Both the position numbers and the translations under genes were made by a program. Of a stretch of DNA of 64,000 nt, positions 54,477 through 64,000 are shown piece after piece. How positions within the stretch are numbered: position 1 is the first letter of the stretch; every line of letters starts with the position of its first letter. Source of the stretch: Lysobacter enzymogenes (GTDB taxonomy: Bacteria > Pseudomonadota > Gammaproteobacteria > Xanthomonadales > Xanthomonadaceae); contig NZ_FNOG01000010.1 in assembly GCF_900106525.1 (NCBI RefSeq), positions 83,918 through 147,917 on the forward strand. The letters run 5' to 3'. The notes beneath the pieces are model-generated. The model had not been told where the DNA came from. It ran no database searches and worked only from the letters and a program-made list of their open reading frames with translations.

Positions 54477-56435
54477 ATGGCCTCACCCGCCAAGCAGCCC
54501 CAATTGACCTTCCGCGCCGTCCTGCTCTCCGTGTTCCTCGCGGTGATCCTGGCCGCCGCCAACGCTTACCTGGGCCTGTTCGCCGGCCTGACCATCGCCA
54601 CCGCGATCCCGGCCGCGGTGATCTCCATGGCCGTGCTGCGCCTGCTCGGCGGCGGCACCATCCTGGAGAACAACATCGTCCAGACCGGCGCCTCGGCCGG
54701 TTCCTCGATCGCCGCCGGCGTCATCTTCACCATTCCGGCGCTGGTGATCCTGGGCTACTGGCAGGACTTCCGTTACTCGTGGGTGCTCGCCATCGCCGGC
54801 CTCGGCGGCTTGCTCGGCGTGCTGTTCTCGGTGCCGCTGCGCCGCTCGATGATCGTCGAAGACCCGCTGCCCTTCCCCGAAGGCAAGGCCGCGGCCGAAG
54901 TGCTCAAGGCCGGCGAGAACCCGGGCCCGGGCATGAAGATCCTCGGCCTGGCCGGCGGCATCGGCGCGCTGCTCAAGCTCGCCGCCGAAAGCGGCATGAA
55001 GCTGATCCCCGACAACGCGGTGATCTCCGGCTTCATGGGCAAGTACCTGGGCTACATGGGCACCAACCTGTCGCCGGCGCTGATCGGCGTGGGCTACATC
55101 GTCGGCCTCAACGTCGGCATCGTGGTGGTGTCCGGTTCGATCCTGTCGTGGCAGTTCGCCATTCCGATCTACCACATGTTCTTCCTCGACTCCGATCCGG
55201 TGCTGGCGGCGAAGATCGCCGGCGCCAGCGCGGCCGATGTCGGCGGCGCGATCTGGTCGGCGAAGGTGCGCTACCTCGGCGTCGGCACCATGCTGATCGG
55301 CGGCGTGTGGACCTTGTTCTCGCTGCGCAAGTCGTTGCTGTCGGGCGTCAAGAGCGGCCTGGCCGCGGCGCGCAAGAGCGCCGCCGTCGGCGAAGTCGCC
55401 GAGACCGACCGCGACCTGCCGATGAAGTGGATGCTGGTCGCGCTGGTCGGCTTCGTCCTGCCGCTGCTGCTGCTGTACCAGGCCATCGTCGGCAACTGGT
55501 TCGTCAGCGTGCCGATGACCATCATCATGATCGTCGCCGGCTTCCTGTTCGTATCGGTGTCGGCGTATCTCGCCGGCCTGATCGGTTCGTCCAACAACCC
55601 GGTCTCGGGCATCACCATCTCCACCATCCTGTTCGCTTCGGCGGTGCTGGTGTTGATGCTGGGCCGCGACTCGCCCATCGGCGCGGTCGCCGCGATCATG
55701 ATCGGCGCGGTGGTGTGCTGCGCGGCTGCGGTCGGCGGCGACAACCTGCAGGATCTCAAGGCCGGCTACATCGTCGGCGCCACGCCGTGGAAGCAGCAGC
55801 TGATGCTCGGCATCGGCGCGTTCTCCTGCGCGCTGATCATGGCGCCGGTGCTGAACCTGCTCGCCGCCGCCTACGGCATCGGCGCGCCGACGCCGGAGCA
55901 TCCCAACTCCCTGGCCGCGCCGCAGGCCACGCTGATGGCCTCGGTCGCCAAGGGCCTGTTCGGCGGCGAGCTGCCGTGGACGATGATCGGCATCGGCGCC
56001 GGCATCGGCGCGGTCATCATCGCCTTCGACGAATGGCTGAAGTCGCGCAAGGCCAAGTTCCGCGTGCCGGTGCTGGCCGCGGCGATCGGCATCTACCTGC
56101 CGCTGGAGCTGATGGTGCCGATCTTCCTCGGCGGCCTGCTCTCGCACATCGTCGGCCGCCGCCGCGGCCTGACCGCGAACAGCACCGAGGAAGAGCACGA
56201 TCGCGTGCATCGCCCGGGCACCCTGTTCGCCGCCGGCCTGATCACCGGCGAGGCGCTGATGGGCATCGCGATTGCGTTCCCGATCGTGCTCACCAGCAAC
56301 CGCAACGTGCTGGCGCTGCCCGAAGCGCTGCACTTCGGCCCGCTGGTCGGTCTGGCGGTGCTGGCGGCGGTGGTGTGGCTGTTCTACCGCAGCAGCAAGA
56401 ACGCGGCGATTTCTCCCGCCAATCCGCAAGAATGA
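54477..56435 (+). CDS. OPT-family oligopeptide transporter
   Basis: This 652-aa integral membrane protein has about 16 hydrophobic segments. It includes LGLFAGLTIATAIPAAVISMAVLRLLGGGTILENNIVQTGASAGSSIAAGVIFTIPALVILG, a typical OPT N-terminal block, and FPEGKAAAEVLKAGE, which is conserved in bacterial OPT proteins. The start at 54477 has GGAGA close upstream; ATG 54465 is possible. It lies between the POT symporter and a second S9 peptidase, so it is likely another peptide (or peptide-like metal chelate) importer. Confidence 0.88.
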   Translation: MASPAKQPQLTFRAVLLSVFLAVILAAANAYLGLFAGLTIATAIPAAVISMAVLRLLGGGTILENNIVQTGASAGSSIAAGVIFTIPALVILGYWQDFRYSWVLAIAGLGGLLGVLFSVPLRRSMIVEDPLPFPEGKAAAEVLKAGENPGPGMKILGLAGGIGALLKLAAESGMKLIPDNAVISGFMGKYLGYMGTNLSPALIGVGYIVGLNVGIVVVSGSILSWQFAIPIYHMFFLDSDPVLAAKIAGASAADVGGAIWSAKVRYLGVGTMLIGGVWTLFSLRKSLLSGVKSGLAAARKSAAVGEVAETDRDLPMKWMLVALVGFVLPLLLLYQAIVGNWFVSVPMTIIMIVAGFLFVSVSAYLAGLIGSSNNPVSGITISTILFASAVLVLMLGRDSPIGAVAAIMIGAVVCCAAAVGGDNLQDLKAGYIVGATPWKQQLMLGIGAFSCALIMAPVLNLLAAAYGIGAPTPEHPNSLAAPQATLMASVAKGLFGGELPWTMIGIGAGIGAVIIAFDEWLKSRKAKFRVPVLAAAIGIYLPLELMVPIFLGGLLSHIVGRRRGLTANSTEEEHDRVHRPGTLFAAGLITGEALMGIAIAFPIVLTSNRNVLALPEALHFGPLVGLAVLAAVVWLFYRSSKNAAISPANPQE

Positions 56436-56559
56436 GTTCGGCGCGACGGCCCGGCAGCGATGCCGGGCCGTCGCGTTTGCGCACTGCCCATCGCACGCCG
56501 GCCGCGCGCTGCGCCGCCGTTTTCCGTATCGATCACCGTTCAACGTTCAGAGGTTCGCC

Positions 56560-58641
<2,082 letters not shown>

Positions 58642-58660
58642 GCGCACAGTGCCGTGCATG

Positions 58661-58697
58661 CACGAAGGCCGCCTCCGGGCGGCCTTCGTGTTTTTGT
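58661..58697 (+). terminator. Strong intrinsic terminator after the S9 gene
   Basis: A 13-bp perfect stem (CACGAAGGCCGCC / GGCGGCCTTCGTG), TCCG loop, followed by TTTTTGTTT, begins about 20 bp after the stop codon. Confidence 0.93.
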
Positions 58698-58731
58698 TTG
58701 TATCCGATCTCAGCGTAGATTCGTATCCGAC

Positions 58732-58816
58732 TGTAGGAGCTGCGCGAGCTGCGACCGCGGCATCGCACTTGCGACGTATGCGTGGTTTCGCGGTCGCGGC
58801 TTGCGCCGCTCCTACA
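58732..58816. repeat. Paired REP (GTAG family)
   Basis: TGTAGGAGCTGCGCGAGCTGC... at the left end and the inverse ...GGCTTGCGCCGCTCCTACA at the right end, with a spacer of about 30 bp. It lies between the terminator and the DUF819 gene. Confidence 0.8.
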
Positions 58817-58941
58817 GGGGCTTCGGGCGACAGCTACGCGACAGCCGCCACCTGAACTCGCGCCCCAACACCACCGGCCCTTGCCCGCCGGCGCCGTTCC
58901 GAAGTAAAAGCGAGGTCGCCTACGCCCAGGGGGAACCCCGA

Positions 58942-60201
58942 ATGCCCGACACCGCCCGCACGGCGCTCATCAGCAACGACATCGTCGTCCTCGGCCTGAT
59001 CGCCGCCACCCTGGGCCTGGTGTTCTGGACTTCCGCGCAGCAGACCGGTTTTTGGAAGAAGTTCTACACCTTCGTCCCCGCGCTGCTGCTGTGCTACTTC
59101 ATTCCCGGCATCTACAACACCATCGGCCTGGTCGACGGCAACAACACCAAGCTCTACAACCCGGTCGCCAGCCGCGTGCTGCTGCCGGCGGCGCTGGTGC
59201 TGCTGACCCTGACCATCGATCTCAAGGGCGTGCTCAAGCTCGGCCCCAAGCTGCTGCTGATGTATGCGGTGTCCTCGCTCAGCGTGATGCTCGGCGCGGT
59301 GGTCGCCTTCGTGGTCATGCGCGAGGTGCACCCGGAAACCGTGGCCGGCGATACCTGGGGCGGCATGGCTGCGCTGGCCGGCAGCTGGATCGGCGGCGGC
59401 GCCAACATGCTGGCGATGAAGGAGATCTTCCAGGTCGACGCGACCACCTTCGGCCAGTTCGCCGTGGTCGACGTCGGCGTGGGCTATGTGTGGATGGCGG
59501 CGCTGATCTTTATGGCCAGCCGCGCCCAGGCCATCGACGCGCGCAGCGGCGCCGACGTCAGCGGCATCGAGGAACTCAAACGCCGGATCGAGGATTTCCG
59601 CGCCCAGCACGAACGCGTGGCCAGCCTGACCGATCTGGCGATGATCATCGGCATCGCCTTCGGCGTGGTCGGCCTGGCGCATGCGGTGGCCGGGCCGCTC
59701 TCGGCCTGGTTCGGCGCCAACGTGTCGTGGGCGCGCACGGTGAGCCTGCACGAGCCGTTCTTCTGGGTGGTGGCGGTGTCGACCTTCGCAGGTTTGGCCT
59801 TGAGCTTCACCCGCGCGCGCGAACTCGAAGGTGCCGGCGCGTCGAAGATCGGCAGCCTGCTGCTGTACTTCCTGATCGCCTGCATCGGCCTGCAGATGGA
59901 CATCCTGGCGCTGCTCGACAAGCCCTGGCTGTTCGCGCTGGGCATCATCTGGATCGCCGTGCACATCGCGATCCTGTGGGGCGTGGGCCGTTTGCTGAAA
60001 GTGCCGCTGTTCTATTTCGCCATCGGCTCGCAAAGCAACATCGGCGGGCCAGCCTCGGCGCCGGTGGTGGCCTCGGCCTTCCATCCCTCGCTGGCGCCGG
60101 TCGGCGCCTTGCTCGGCACGCTGGGCTATGCGACCGGCACCGGCCTGGCCTATCTCGTCGGCATCACCCTGCGCTCGCTCGCCGGCGCGTCGCCGGCTTG
60201 A
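58942..60201 (+). CDS. DUF819-family membrane protein
   Basis: This 419-aa protein has roughly ten hydrophobic segments. It shows LVFWTSAQQTGFWKKFYTFVPALLLCYFIPGIYNTIGL and TVAGDTWGGMAALAGSWIGGGANMLAMKEIFQVDATTFGQFAVVDVGVGYVWMA, the hallmark of the DUF819 family. The C-terminus has GSQSNIGGPASAPVVASAFHPSLAPVGALLGTLGYATGTGLA, also family-specific. A transporter role is likely; the substrate is unknown. The ATG at 58942 has AGGGGGA upstream; the longer frame from 58654 covers repeat DNA and is rejected. Confidence 0.85.
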   Translation: MPDTARTALISNDIVVLGLIAATLGLVFWTSAQQTGFWKKFYTFVPALLLCYFIPGIYNTIGLVDGNNTKLYNPVASRVLLPAALVLLTLTIDLKGVLKLGPKLLLMYAVSSLSVMLGAVVAFVVMREVHPETVAGDTWGGMAALAGSWIGGGANMLAMKEIFQVDATTFGQFAVVDVGVGYVWMAALIFMASRAQAIDARSGADVSGIEELKRRIEDFRAQHERVASLTDLAMIIGIAFGVVGLAHAVAGPLSAWFGANVSWARTVSLHEPFFWVVAVSTFAGLALSFTRARELEGAGASKIGSLLLYFLIACIGLQMDILALLDKPWLFALGIIWIAVHIAILWGVGRLLKVPLFYFAIGSQSNIGGPASAPVVASAFHPSLAPVGALLGTLGYATGTGLAYLVGITLRSLAGASPA

Positions 60202-60210
60202 AGTCCCTCC

Positions 60211-60295
60211 TGTAGGAGCGGCGCAAGCCGCGACCGCGACACCGCACCTACGACGCAAGCGCGGTGTCGCGGTCGCGGCTCGCGCCGCTCCAACA
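60211..60295. repeat. Paired REP (GTAG family)
   Basis: TGTAGGAGCGGCGCAAGCCGC on the left and GCGGCTCGCGCCGCTCCAACA on the right (one mismatch in the head, CCAACA for CCTACA). A GTGG-family tail (AAGTCCCTCC) directly precedes it. Confidence 0.8.
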
Positions 60296-60357
60296 GGGGG
60301 CGCGCGAGACAGCGTCGCGGCTGGGCGCATACTGTTCGCCGATAGGGGAGCACATGC

Positions 60358-61032
60358 ATGACGCCTACCTTCGAAACCTTGGCCGCGCACTGCGGCATCG
60401 CCCTGCCGCCGATGCTGGCGCGGTTGCTGGCCGACGGATGCACGCGCTACGGCGCGAGCCGCGAGGACTGGCAGGCGAACTGGCGCGAGTACACGTTGCG
60501 CGCGCAGCCGCTGCTGTCCAGCGTCTACGACTTCGAATGGATCGACGCGGCGCAGGCGGCGCGGATCGCCGAGGAATGGCTGCATCCGCGCTTCCAGGAC
60601 GGCCGCGCGTTCCTGCCGTTCGCGATCTCCGGCGCCGGCGATGCTTATTGCCTGATGCGCACCGCCGCGGGCGAGGCGGCCGGGGCCGGCATGATCTGGC
60701 ACGACCGCGGCGACAGCGCGATGGAGGCGGCGTCCTTCGAGCAGTTCGTATTCGCCCGGCTGGTGGAAAGCGCGCTCGACTTCGAGCATCTGCTGGACGA
60801 TTTTTCTCCGGCGCAGGCGCGCGACTGCGTGCTGGCCGACTTTGCGGCCGCCGCCGGTTACCTGCCGGAAGCGGCGGCGAATGCGTTGCGCGCGCTGGCG
60901 GCGGCTGCCGAGCCGGTGGAGGACGATTCCACGGGGATGATCGATGAGGATGTCGCCGAGCGGGCGTTGTCGGTCTATCCGGCGTTCGAGTCCGCGCGCT
61001 TCGCCGTGGTTCCGCGTTGGGAATGCGAATAG
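60358..61032 (+). CDS. SMI1/KNR4 (SUKH)-like protein
   Basis: This 224-aa protein has an N-terminal LPPMLARLLADGC segment and YDFEWIDAAQAARIAEEWLHPRFQDGRAFLPFAISGAGDAYCLMRTAAGE, which follow the SUKH layout (helical start, then FLPFAxxGxGDxYCL and a WHDR strand). The Glu/Asp-rich C-terminus (about 185-224) is less conserved. SUKH proteins are often immunity proteins, but no toxin gene adjoins, so it may be orphaned or have a housekeeping role. Ribosome site TAGGGGAG upstream supports ATG 60358. Confidence 0.65.
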   Translation: MTPTFETLAAHCGIALPPMLARLLADGCTRYGASREDWQANWREYTLRAQPLLSSVYDFEWIDAAQAARIAEEWLHPRFQDGRAFLPFAISGAGDAYCLMRTAAGEAAGAGMIWHDRGDSAMEAASFEQFVFARLVESALDFEHLLDDFSPAQARDCVLADFAAAAGYLPEAAANALRALAAAAEPVEDDSTGMIDEDVAERALSVYPAFESARFAVVPRWECE

Positions 61033-61059
61033 GCGCGGTGCGCTCGCTGGATGTCCGAC

Positions 61060-61144
61060 TGTAGGAGCGGCGCGAGCCGCGACCGCGACACTACGCTTAC
61101 GACGCCACTGCGGTTTCGCGGTCGCGGCTCGCGCCGCTCCTACA
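61060..61144. repeat. Paired REP (GTAG family)
   Basis: TGTAGGAGCGGCGCGAGCCGC on the left and GCGGCTCGCGCCGCTCCTACA on the right with a spacer of about 30 bp. The GACTGTAGGAG flank recurs at 58732 and 63896. Confidence 0.82.
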
Positions 61145-61187
61145 GGGAGATCGCGAGGCAGCGTCGTTTTCTGGGGCTAACGCAAAC

Positions 61188-61317
61188 CTCTCCTACCGTC
61201 ATTCCCGCGAAGGCGGGAATCCAGAGACTTCAGAGTTGTGCTGCAGTGAAGTCCTGGATGTTCGGCTCCGCCGAAGTAAAGCAGAGCCCGCGTTCGCGGG
61301 AATGACGGTAGGAGAGA
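61188..61317. mobile_element. MITE-like element with 24-bp terminal inverted repeats
   Basis: The left end CTCTCCTACCGTCATTCCCG and the inverse right end CGGGAATGACGGTAGGAGAG match over about 24 bp. The element is about 130 bp, with an internal GCGAAGGCGGGAATCC hairpin and no coding capacity. It lies between the SUKH-like gene and the cstA-operon terminator. Confidence 0.7.
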
Positions 61318-61352
61318 GGCATGCCGCTCTAAAAAAGCGTGCACCCCTCAAA

Positions 61353-61382
61353 GACAAGGGCCGCCCGAAGGCGGCCCTTGTC
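61353..61382. terminator. Terminator hairpin downstream of the cstA operon
   Basis: A 13-bp perfect stem (GACAAGGGCCGCC / GGCGGCCCTTGTC) with CGAA loop lies 30 bp beyond the yjiX-like stop. Short T-runs flank it on both strands (GTCGTTTCC on plus, GTCTTTGAG on minus). Confidence 0.75.
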
Positions 61383-61410
61383 GTTTCCTAAGTACCGCGC
61401 CGCAACGACC

Positions 61411-61632
61411 TCAACAGCACCCAATCCGCCCCCCGCCATACCGCGCTTCCTGCCGCTGGCGAAAAAACGTCGCGTAATCCGGAATCGGCCGCTCCGGATG
61501 CTTCTCCATCAGGTGGCGCACGTAGTTGTCGTAGTCCGGCACCCCGCAGCACAGCCGCGCGGTCTGCACGATGCGCCGCCAGGCGCGCTTGAACGATTGG
61601 TATTGGCCGACCGGAACCAGTGCGGTGCCCAT
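61411..61632 (-). CDS. yjiX: Small YbdD/YjiX-family protein
   Basis: This 73-aa protein matches the short family encoded after CstA/BtsT genes (VPDYDNYVRHLMEKHPERPIPDYATFFRQRQEARYG). It has a Cys-Cys C-terminus and a CCGVP motif. It overlaps the cstA stop by about 4 bp (ATGA), so the pair is coupled. It is thought to act with the transporter; the mechanism is unclear. Confidence 0.9.
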   Translation of the reverse strand: MGTALVPVGQYQSFKRAWRRIVQTARLCCGVPDYDNYVRHLMEKHPERPIPDYATFFRQRQEARYGGGRIGCC

Positions 61633-63704
61633 CACACGCCCTCCATTTCGTGCGGCTTGAGCGCCACGTACGGCGATTCGCGGTCGCTGCGCTGCGGGTT
61701 GGCGCGGGCCTTCATGATCGCGCCGAGCGAGTACACCAGCACGCTGAACACCACGAACAGGAACAGCGCGGTCAAACCGGTGTTGACGTAGCTGTTGACC
61801 ATGATCTGGTGCATCTGCTCGATGCTCTTGGCCGGCGCGGTCACTTCGCCGCGGGCGATGGCGTCGCTGTACTTGCGGGCCTGGGCGAGGAAGCCCACCG
61901 CCGGGTTGGAGTCGAAGATCTTGATCAGGCCGGCGAAGGTGGTGCAGATCAGCAGCCACACCGTCGGCACGATGGTGACCCAGGCGTAGCGGTCGCGCTT
62001 CATCTTGAACAAGGCCACCGTGCACAGCATCAGCGCGATGCCGGCGAGCATCTGGTTGGCGATGCCGAACAGCGGCCACAAGGTGTTGATGCCGCCGAGC
62101 GGGTCGACCACGCCCTGGTAGAGGAAATAACCCCACATCGCGACGCAGCCGCCGGTGGCGAGCAGGTTCGGGCCCCAGGCCTCGGTGCGGCGCAGCGCCG
62201 GCACGAAGCTGCCGAGCAGATCCTGCAGCATGAAGCGCCCGGCGCGGGTGCCGGCATCGACCGCGGTGAGGATGAACAGCGCTTCGAACAGGATCGCGAA
62301 GTGATACCAGAACGCCATCGTGTTCTCGCCCGGCAGCACGTTGTGCAGGATCTGGGCGATGCCGACCGCGAGCGTCGGCGCGCCGCCGGCGCGGGCGAGG
62401 ATGGTGTGTTCGCCGATGTCCTCGGCGGTGGCGTTGAGCACTTCCGGCGTTACGTTGAAACCCCAACTGGTGATGGTCTGCGCGACCGTGTGCACGTCGC
62501 TGCCGACCAGCGCGGCCGGGCTGTTCATGGCGAAGTACACGCCCGGGTCGATCACCGAGGCGGCGACCAGGGCCATGATCGCGACGAAGGATTCCATCAG
62601 CATGCCGCCGTAGCCGATGTAGCGCATGTGCGATTCATTGGCCAGCAGCTTGGGCGTGGTGCCCGAGGAGATCAGCGCGTGGAAGCCGGAGACCGCGCCG
62701 CAGGCGATGGTGATGAACAAGAACGGGAACAGCCCGCCTTTCCACACCGGGCCGTTGCCGTCGGTGAACTGGGTCAGCGCCGGCATGCGCAGGTCGGGCA
62801 TGACGATCAGGATGCCGATGGCCAGGCCGACGATGGTGCCGATCTTGAGGAAGGTCGACAGGTAGTCGCGCGGCGCCAGCACCAGCCACACCGGCAGCAC
62901 CGCGGCGACGAAGCCGTAGCCGATCAGCATCCAGGTGATCTGGGTCGCGGTGAAGGTGAAGGCCGGGCCCAGCACCGGATCGGCGGCGACCTTGCCGCCG
63001 TACCAGATCGCCAGCAACAGCAGCACCAGGCCGACCACGGAGATCTCGCCGATCTTGCCCGGCCGGATGTAGCGCATGTACACGCCCATCAGCACCGCGA
63101 TCGGCAAGGTCGCGATCACCGTGAACATGCCCCAGGGGCTTTCCGCCAGCGCCTTGACCACGATCATCGCCAGCACCGCGAGAATGATGATCATGATCAA
63201 GAACGCGCCGAATAGGGCGATGGTGCCGGGGATGCGGCCCATCTCCTCGCGCACCAGATCGCCGAGCGAGCGGCCGTTGCGGCGGCTGGACACGAACAGG
63301 ACCATGAAGTCCTGCACCGCGCCGGCCAGCACCACGCCGACGATCAGCCACAGCAGTCCGGGCAGGTAGCCCATCTGCGCGGCCAGCACCGGGCCGACCA
63401 GCGGGCCGGCGCCGGCGATGGCGGCGAAGTGGTGGCCGAACAAGACGTGCTTGTTGGTCGGCACGTAGTCCAGGCCGTCGTTGTTGATGACCGCGGGCGT
63501 GGCCCGGGTCGGGTCGAGCTGCATCACCTTGTCGGCGATGAACAGCGAGTAGTAGCGATAGGCGACGAGATAGATCGACACCGCGGCGGTGACGATCCAC
63601 AAGGCGTTGATGTGTTCGCCGCGCCGCAGCGCGACCACGCCGAGGCAGAACGCCCCGAGCACGGCCAGGGCCGCCCAGCCCAGTTTACCCAGCCCATTTT
63701 TCAT
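61632..63704 (-). CDS. cstA: CstA/BtsT-type pyruvate or peptide transporter
   Basis: This 690-aa integral membrane protein has many hydrophobic segments and matches carbon starvation protein A: ITAAVSIYLVAYRYYSLFIADKV, TPAVINNDGLDYVPTNKHVLFGHHFAAIAGAGPLVGPVLAAQMGYLPGLLWL, HALISSGTTPKLLANESHMRYIGYGGMLMESFVAIMALVAA. The family takes up pyruvate or short peptides when preferred carbon runs out. The ATG at 63704 is preceded by GGGAGGG. The frame start at 63776 has no better site. It is coupled to the small YjiX-like gene. Confidence 0.93.
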   Translation of the reverse strand: MKNGLGKLGWAALAVLGAFCLGVVALRRGEHINALWIVTAAVSIYLVAYRYYSLFIADKVMQLDPTRATPAVINNDGLDYVPTNKHVLFGHHFAAIAGAGPLVGPVLAAQMGYLPGLLWLIVGVVLAGAVQDFMVLFVSSRRNGRSLGDLVREEMGRIPGTIALFGAFLIMIIILAVLAMIVVKALAESPWGMFTVIATLPIAVLMGVYMRYIRPGKIGEISVVGLVLLLLAIWYGGKVAADPVLGPAFTFTATQITWMLIGYGFVAAVLPVWLVLAPRDYLSTFLKIGTIVGLAIGILIVMPDLRMPALTQFTDGNGPVWKGGLFPFLFITIACGAVSGFHALISSGTTPKLLANESHMRYIGYGGMLMESFVAIMALVAASVIDPGVYFAMNSPAALVGSDVHTVAQTITSWGFNVTPEVLNATAEDIGEHTILARAGGAPTLAVGIAQILHNVLPGENTMAFWYHFAILFEALFILTAVDAGTRAGRFMLQDLLGSFVPALRRTEAWGPNLLATGGCVAMWGYFLYQGVVDPLGGINTLWPLFGIANQMLAGIALMLCTVALFKMKRDRYAWVTIVPTVWLLICTTFAGLIKIFDSNPAVGFLAQARKYSDAIARGEVTAPAKSIEQMHQIMVNSYVNTGLTALFLFVVFSVLVYSLGAIMKARANPQRSDRESPYVALKPHEMEGV

Positions 63705-63895
63705 GACGACCCTCCCGGACAAGACCCCCGGAAGCGTCGCCCCTGGACCGGGGCGGGTCAATGCGCAGCGCGGCAAAGGCGCGCGAAAGCGGCTGATACT
63801 TTGGTCTTAGGCGCCCGATGCGGGCCGTTGGCGGTGCGATCCCGGGCGGCTGGGCGGGTGGGGCGGGCCGCCGCAGCGTTGGCTGGATGCCCGAC

Positions 63896-63980
63896 TGTAG
63901 GAGCTGCGCAAGCTGCGACCGCGAAACGGCGCTTGCGACGCAACTGCGAGGTCGCGGTCGCGGCTCGCGCCGCTCCTACA
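63896..63980. repeat. Paired REP (GTAG family) near the right end
   Basis: TGTAGGAGCTGCGCAAGCTGC on the left and GCGGCTCGCGCCGCTCCTACA on the right, spacer about 35 bp. The left flank CCCGACTGTAG matches the copies at 58732 and 61060. Confidence 0.8.
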
Positions 63981-64000
63981 GGGGCTTCGGGCCAGTGCGC

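Noticed and set aside
58654..58941. N-terminal extension of the DUF819 protein from 58654
   Set aside because: It spans the terminator and a REP pair; AGGGGGA before ATG 58942 gives a standard family length.

Overview
The window is about 64 kb of very GC-rich DNA with strongly GC3-biased genes. The gene types (Oar-like TonB receptor, S9 peptidases, a type IV secretion effector with an XVIPCD-like tail, Rml operon) and the dense GTAG/GTGG-headed intergenic repeats point to Xanthomonadaceae, most likely a Lysobacter-like soil predator. This assignment is inference from protein style; there is no rRNA gene to confirm it.

Left (1-9 kb) is a GalNAc-type amino-sugar locus: a NagK-like ROK kinase and an AgaS-type SIS isomerase/deaminase read leftward. 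Divergent from them are a secreted GH31 enzyme resembling alpha-N-acetylgalactosaminidases, with F5/8-type and NPCBM-type modules, and a TonB-dependent receptor. TTTCG-containing sites, including a palindrome between the -35 and -10 of the GH31 promoter, suggest shared repression by a DeoR/AgaR-like regulator that lies outside the window. A Nal1-like cytoplasmic serine protease and a lipoprotein follow (9.1-10.9 kb, minus strand).

The centre (11.1-41.8 kb, minus strand) is one compact 20-gene extracellular contractile injection system (eCIS) operon. In transcription order it holds a small winged-helix protein, sheath, tube, T4-type baseplate protein with zinc ribbons, Pro/Ala-rich linker protein, DUF4255 cap/terminator, AAA+ ATPase and a small protein. 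It continues with a giant 2783-aa DUF4157-type protein, a second DUF4157 protein, tube-initiator, LysM/gpX-like protein, gpD-like hub, gpV-like spike, PAAR-like tip, gp25, two large TIGR02243-type wedge proteins, a gpI/beta-helix protein and a DUF6519 protein. There is no capsid, terminase, integrase or lysis gene. Immediately upstream of the first gene is a near-perfect sigma-54 promoter, with a 16-bp direct repeat about 100 bp further up. The next gene encodes a bare AAA+/Fis sigma-54 activator (GAFTDA variant). The eCIS therefore appears to be a sigma-54 regulon with its own dedicated activator.

The right part holds rmlBACD for dTDP-L-rhamnose, with a perfect hairpin in the rmlB leader (44.6-48.1 kb). 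Next is a lipoprotein plus HEIGH-motif protein pair that looks like an Xanthomonadales T4SS immunity/effector pair (48.1-49.8 kb). A peptide-use cluster follows: S9 peptidase, POT symporter, OPT transporter and a second S9 peptidase (49.9-58.6 kb). The end carries a DUF819 membrane protein, a SMI1/KNR4-like protein, and cstA with its small YjiX/YbdD partner (58.9-63.7 kb). Intergenic regions from 42 kb rightward are filled with paired REP elements of at least three families and a 130-bp MITE-like element. The GalNAc region and the eCIS operon itself contain none.
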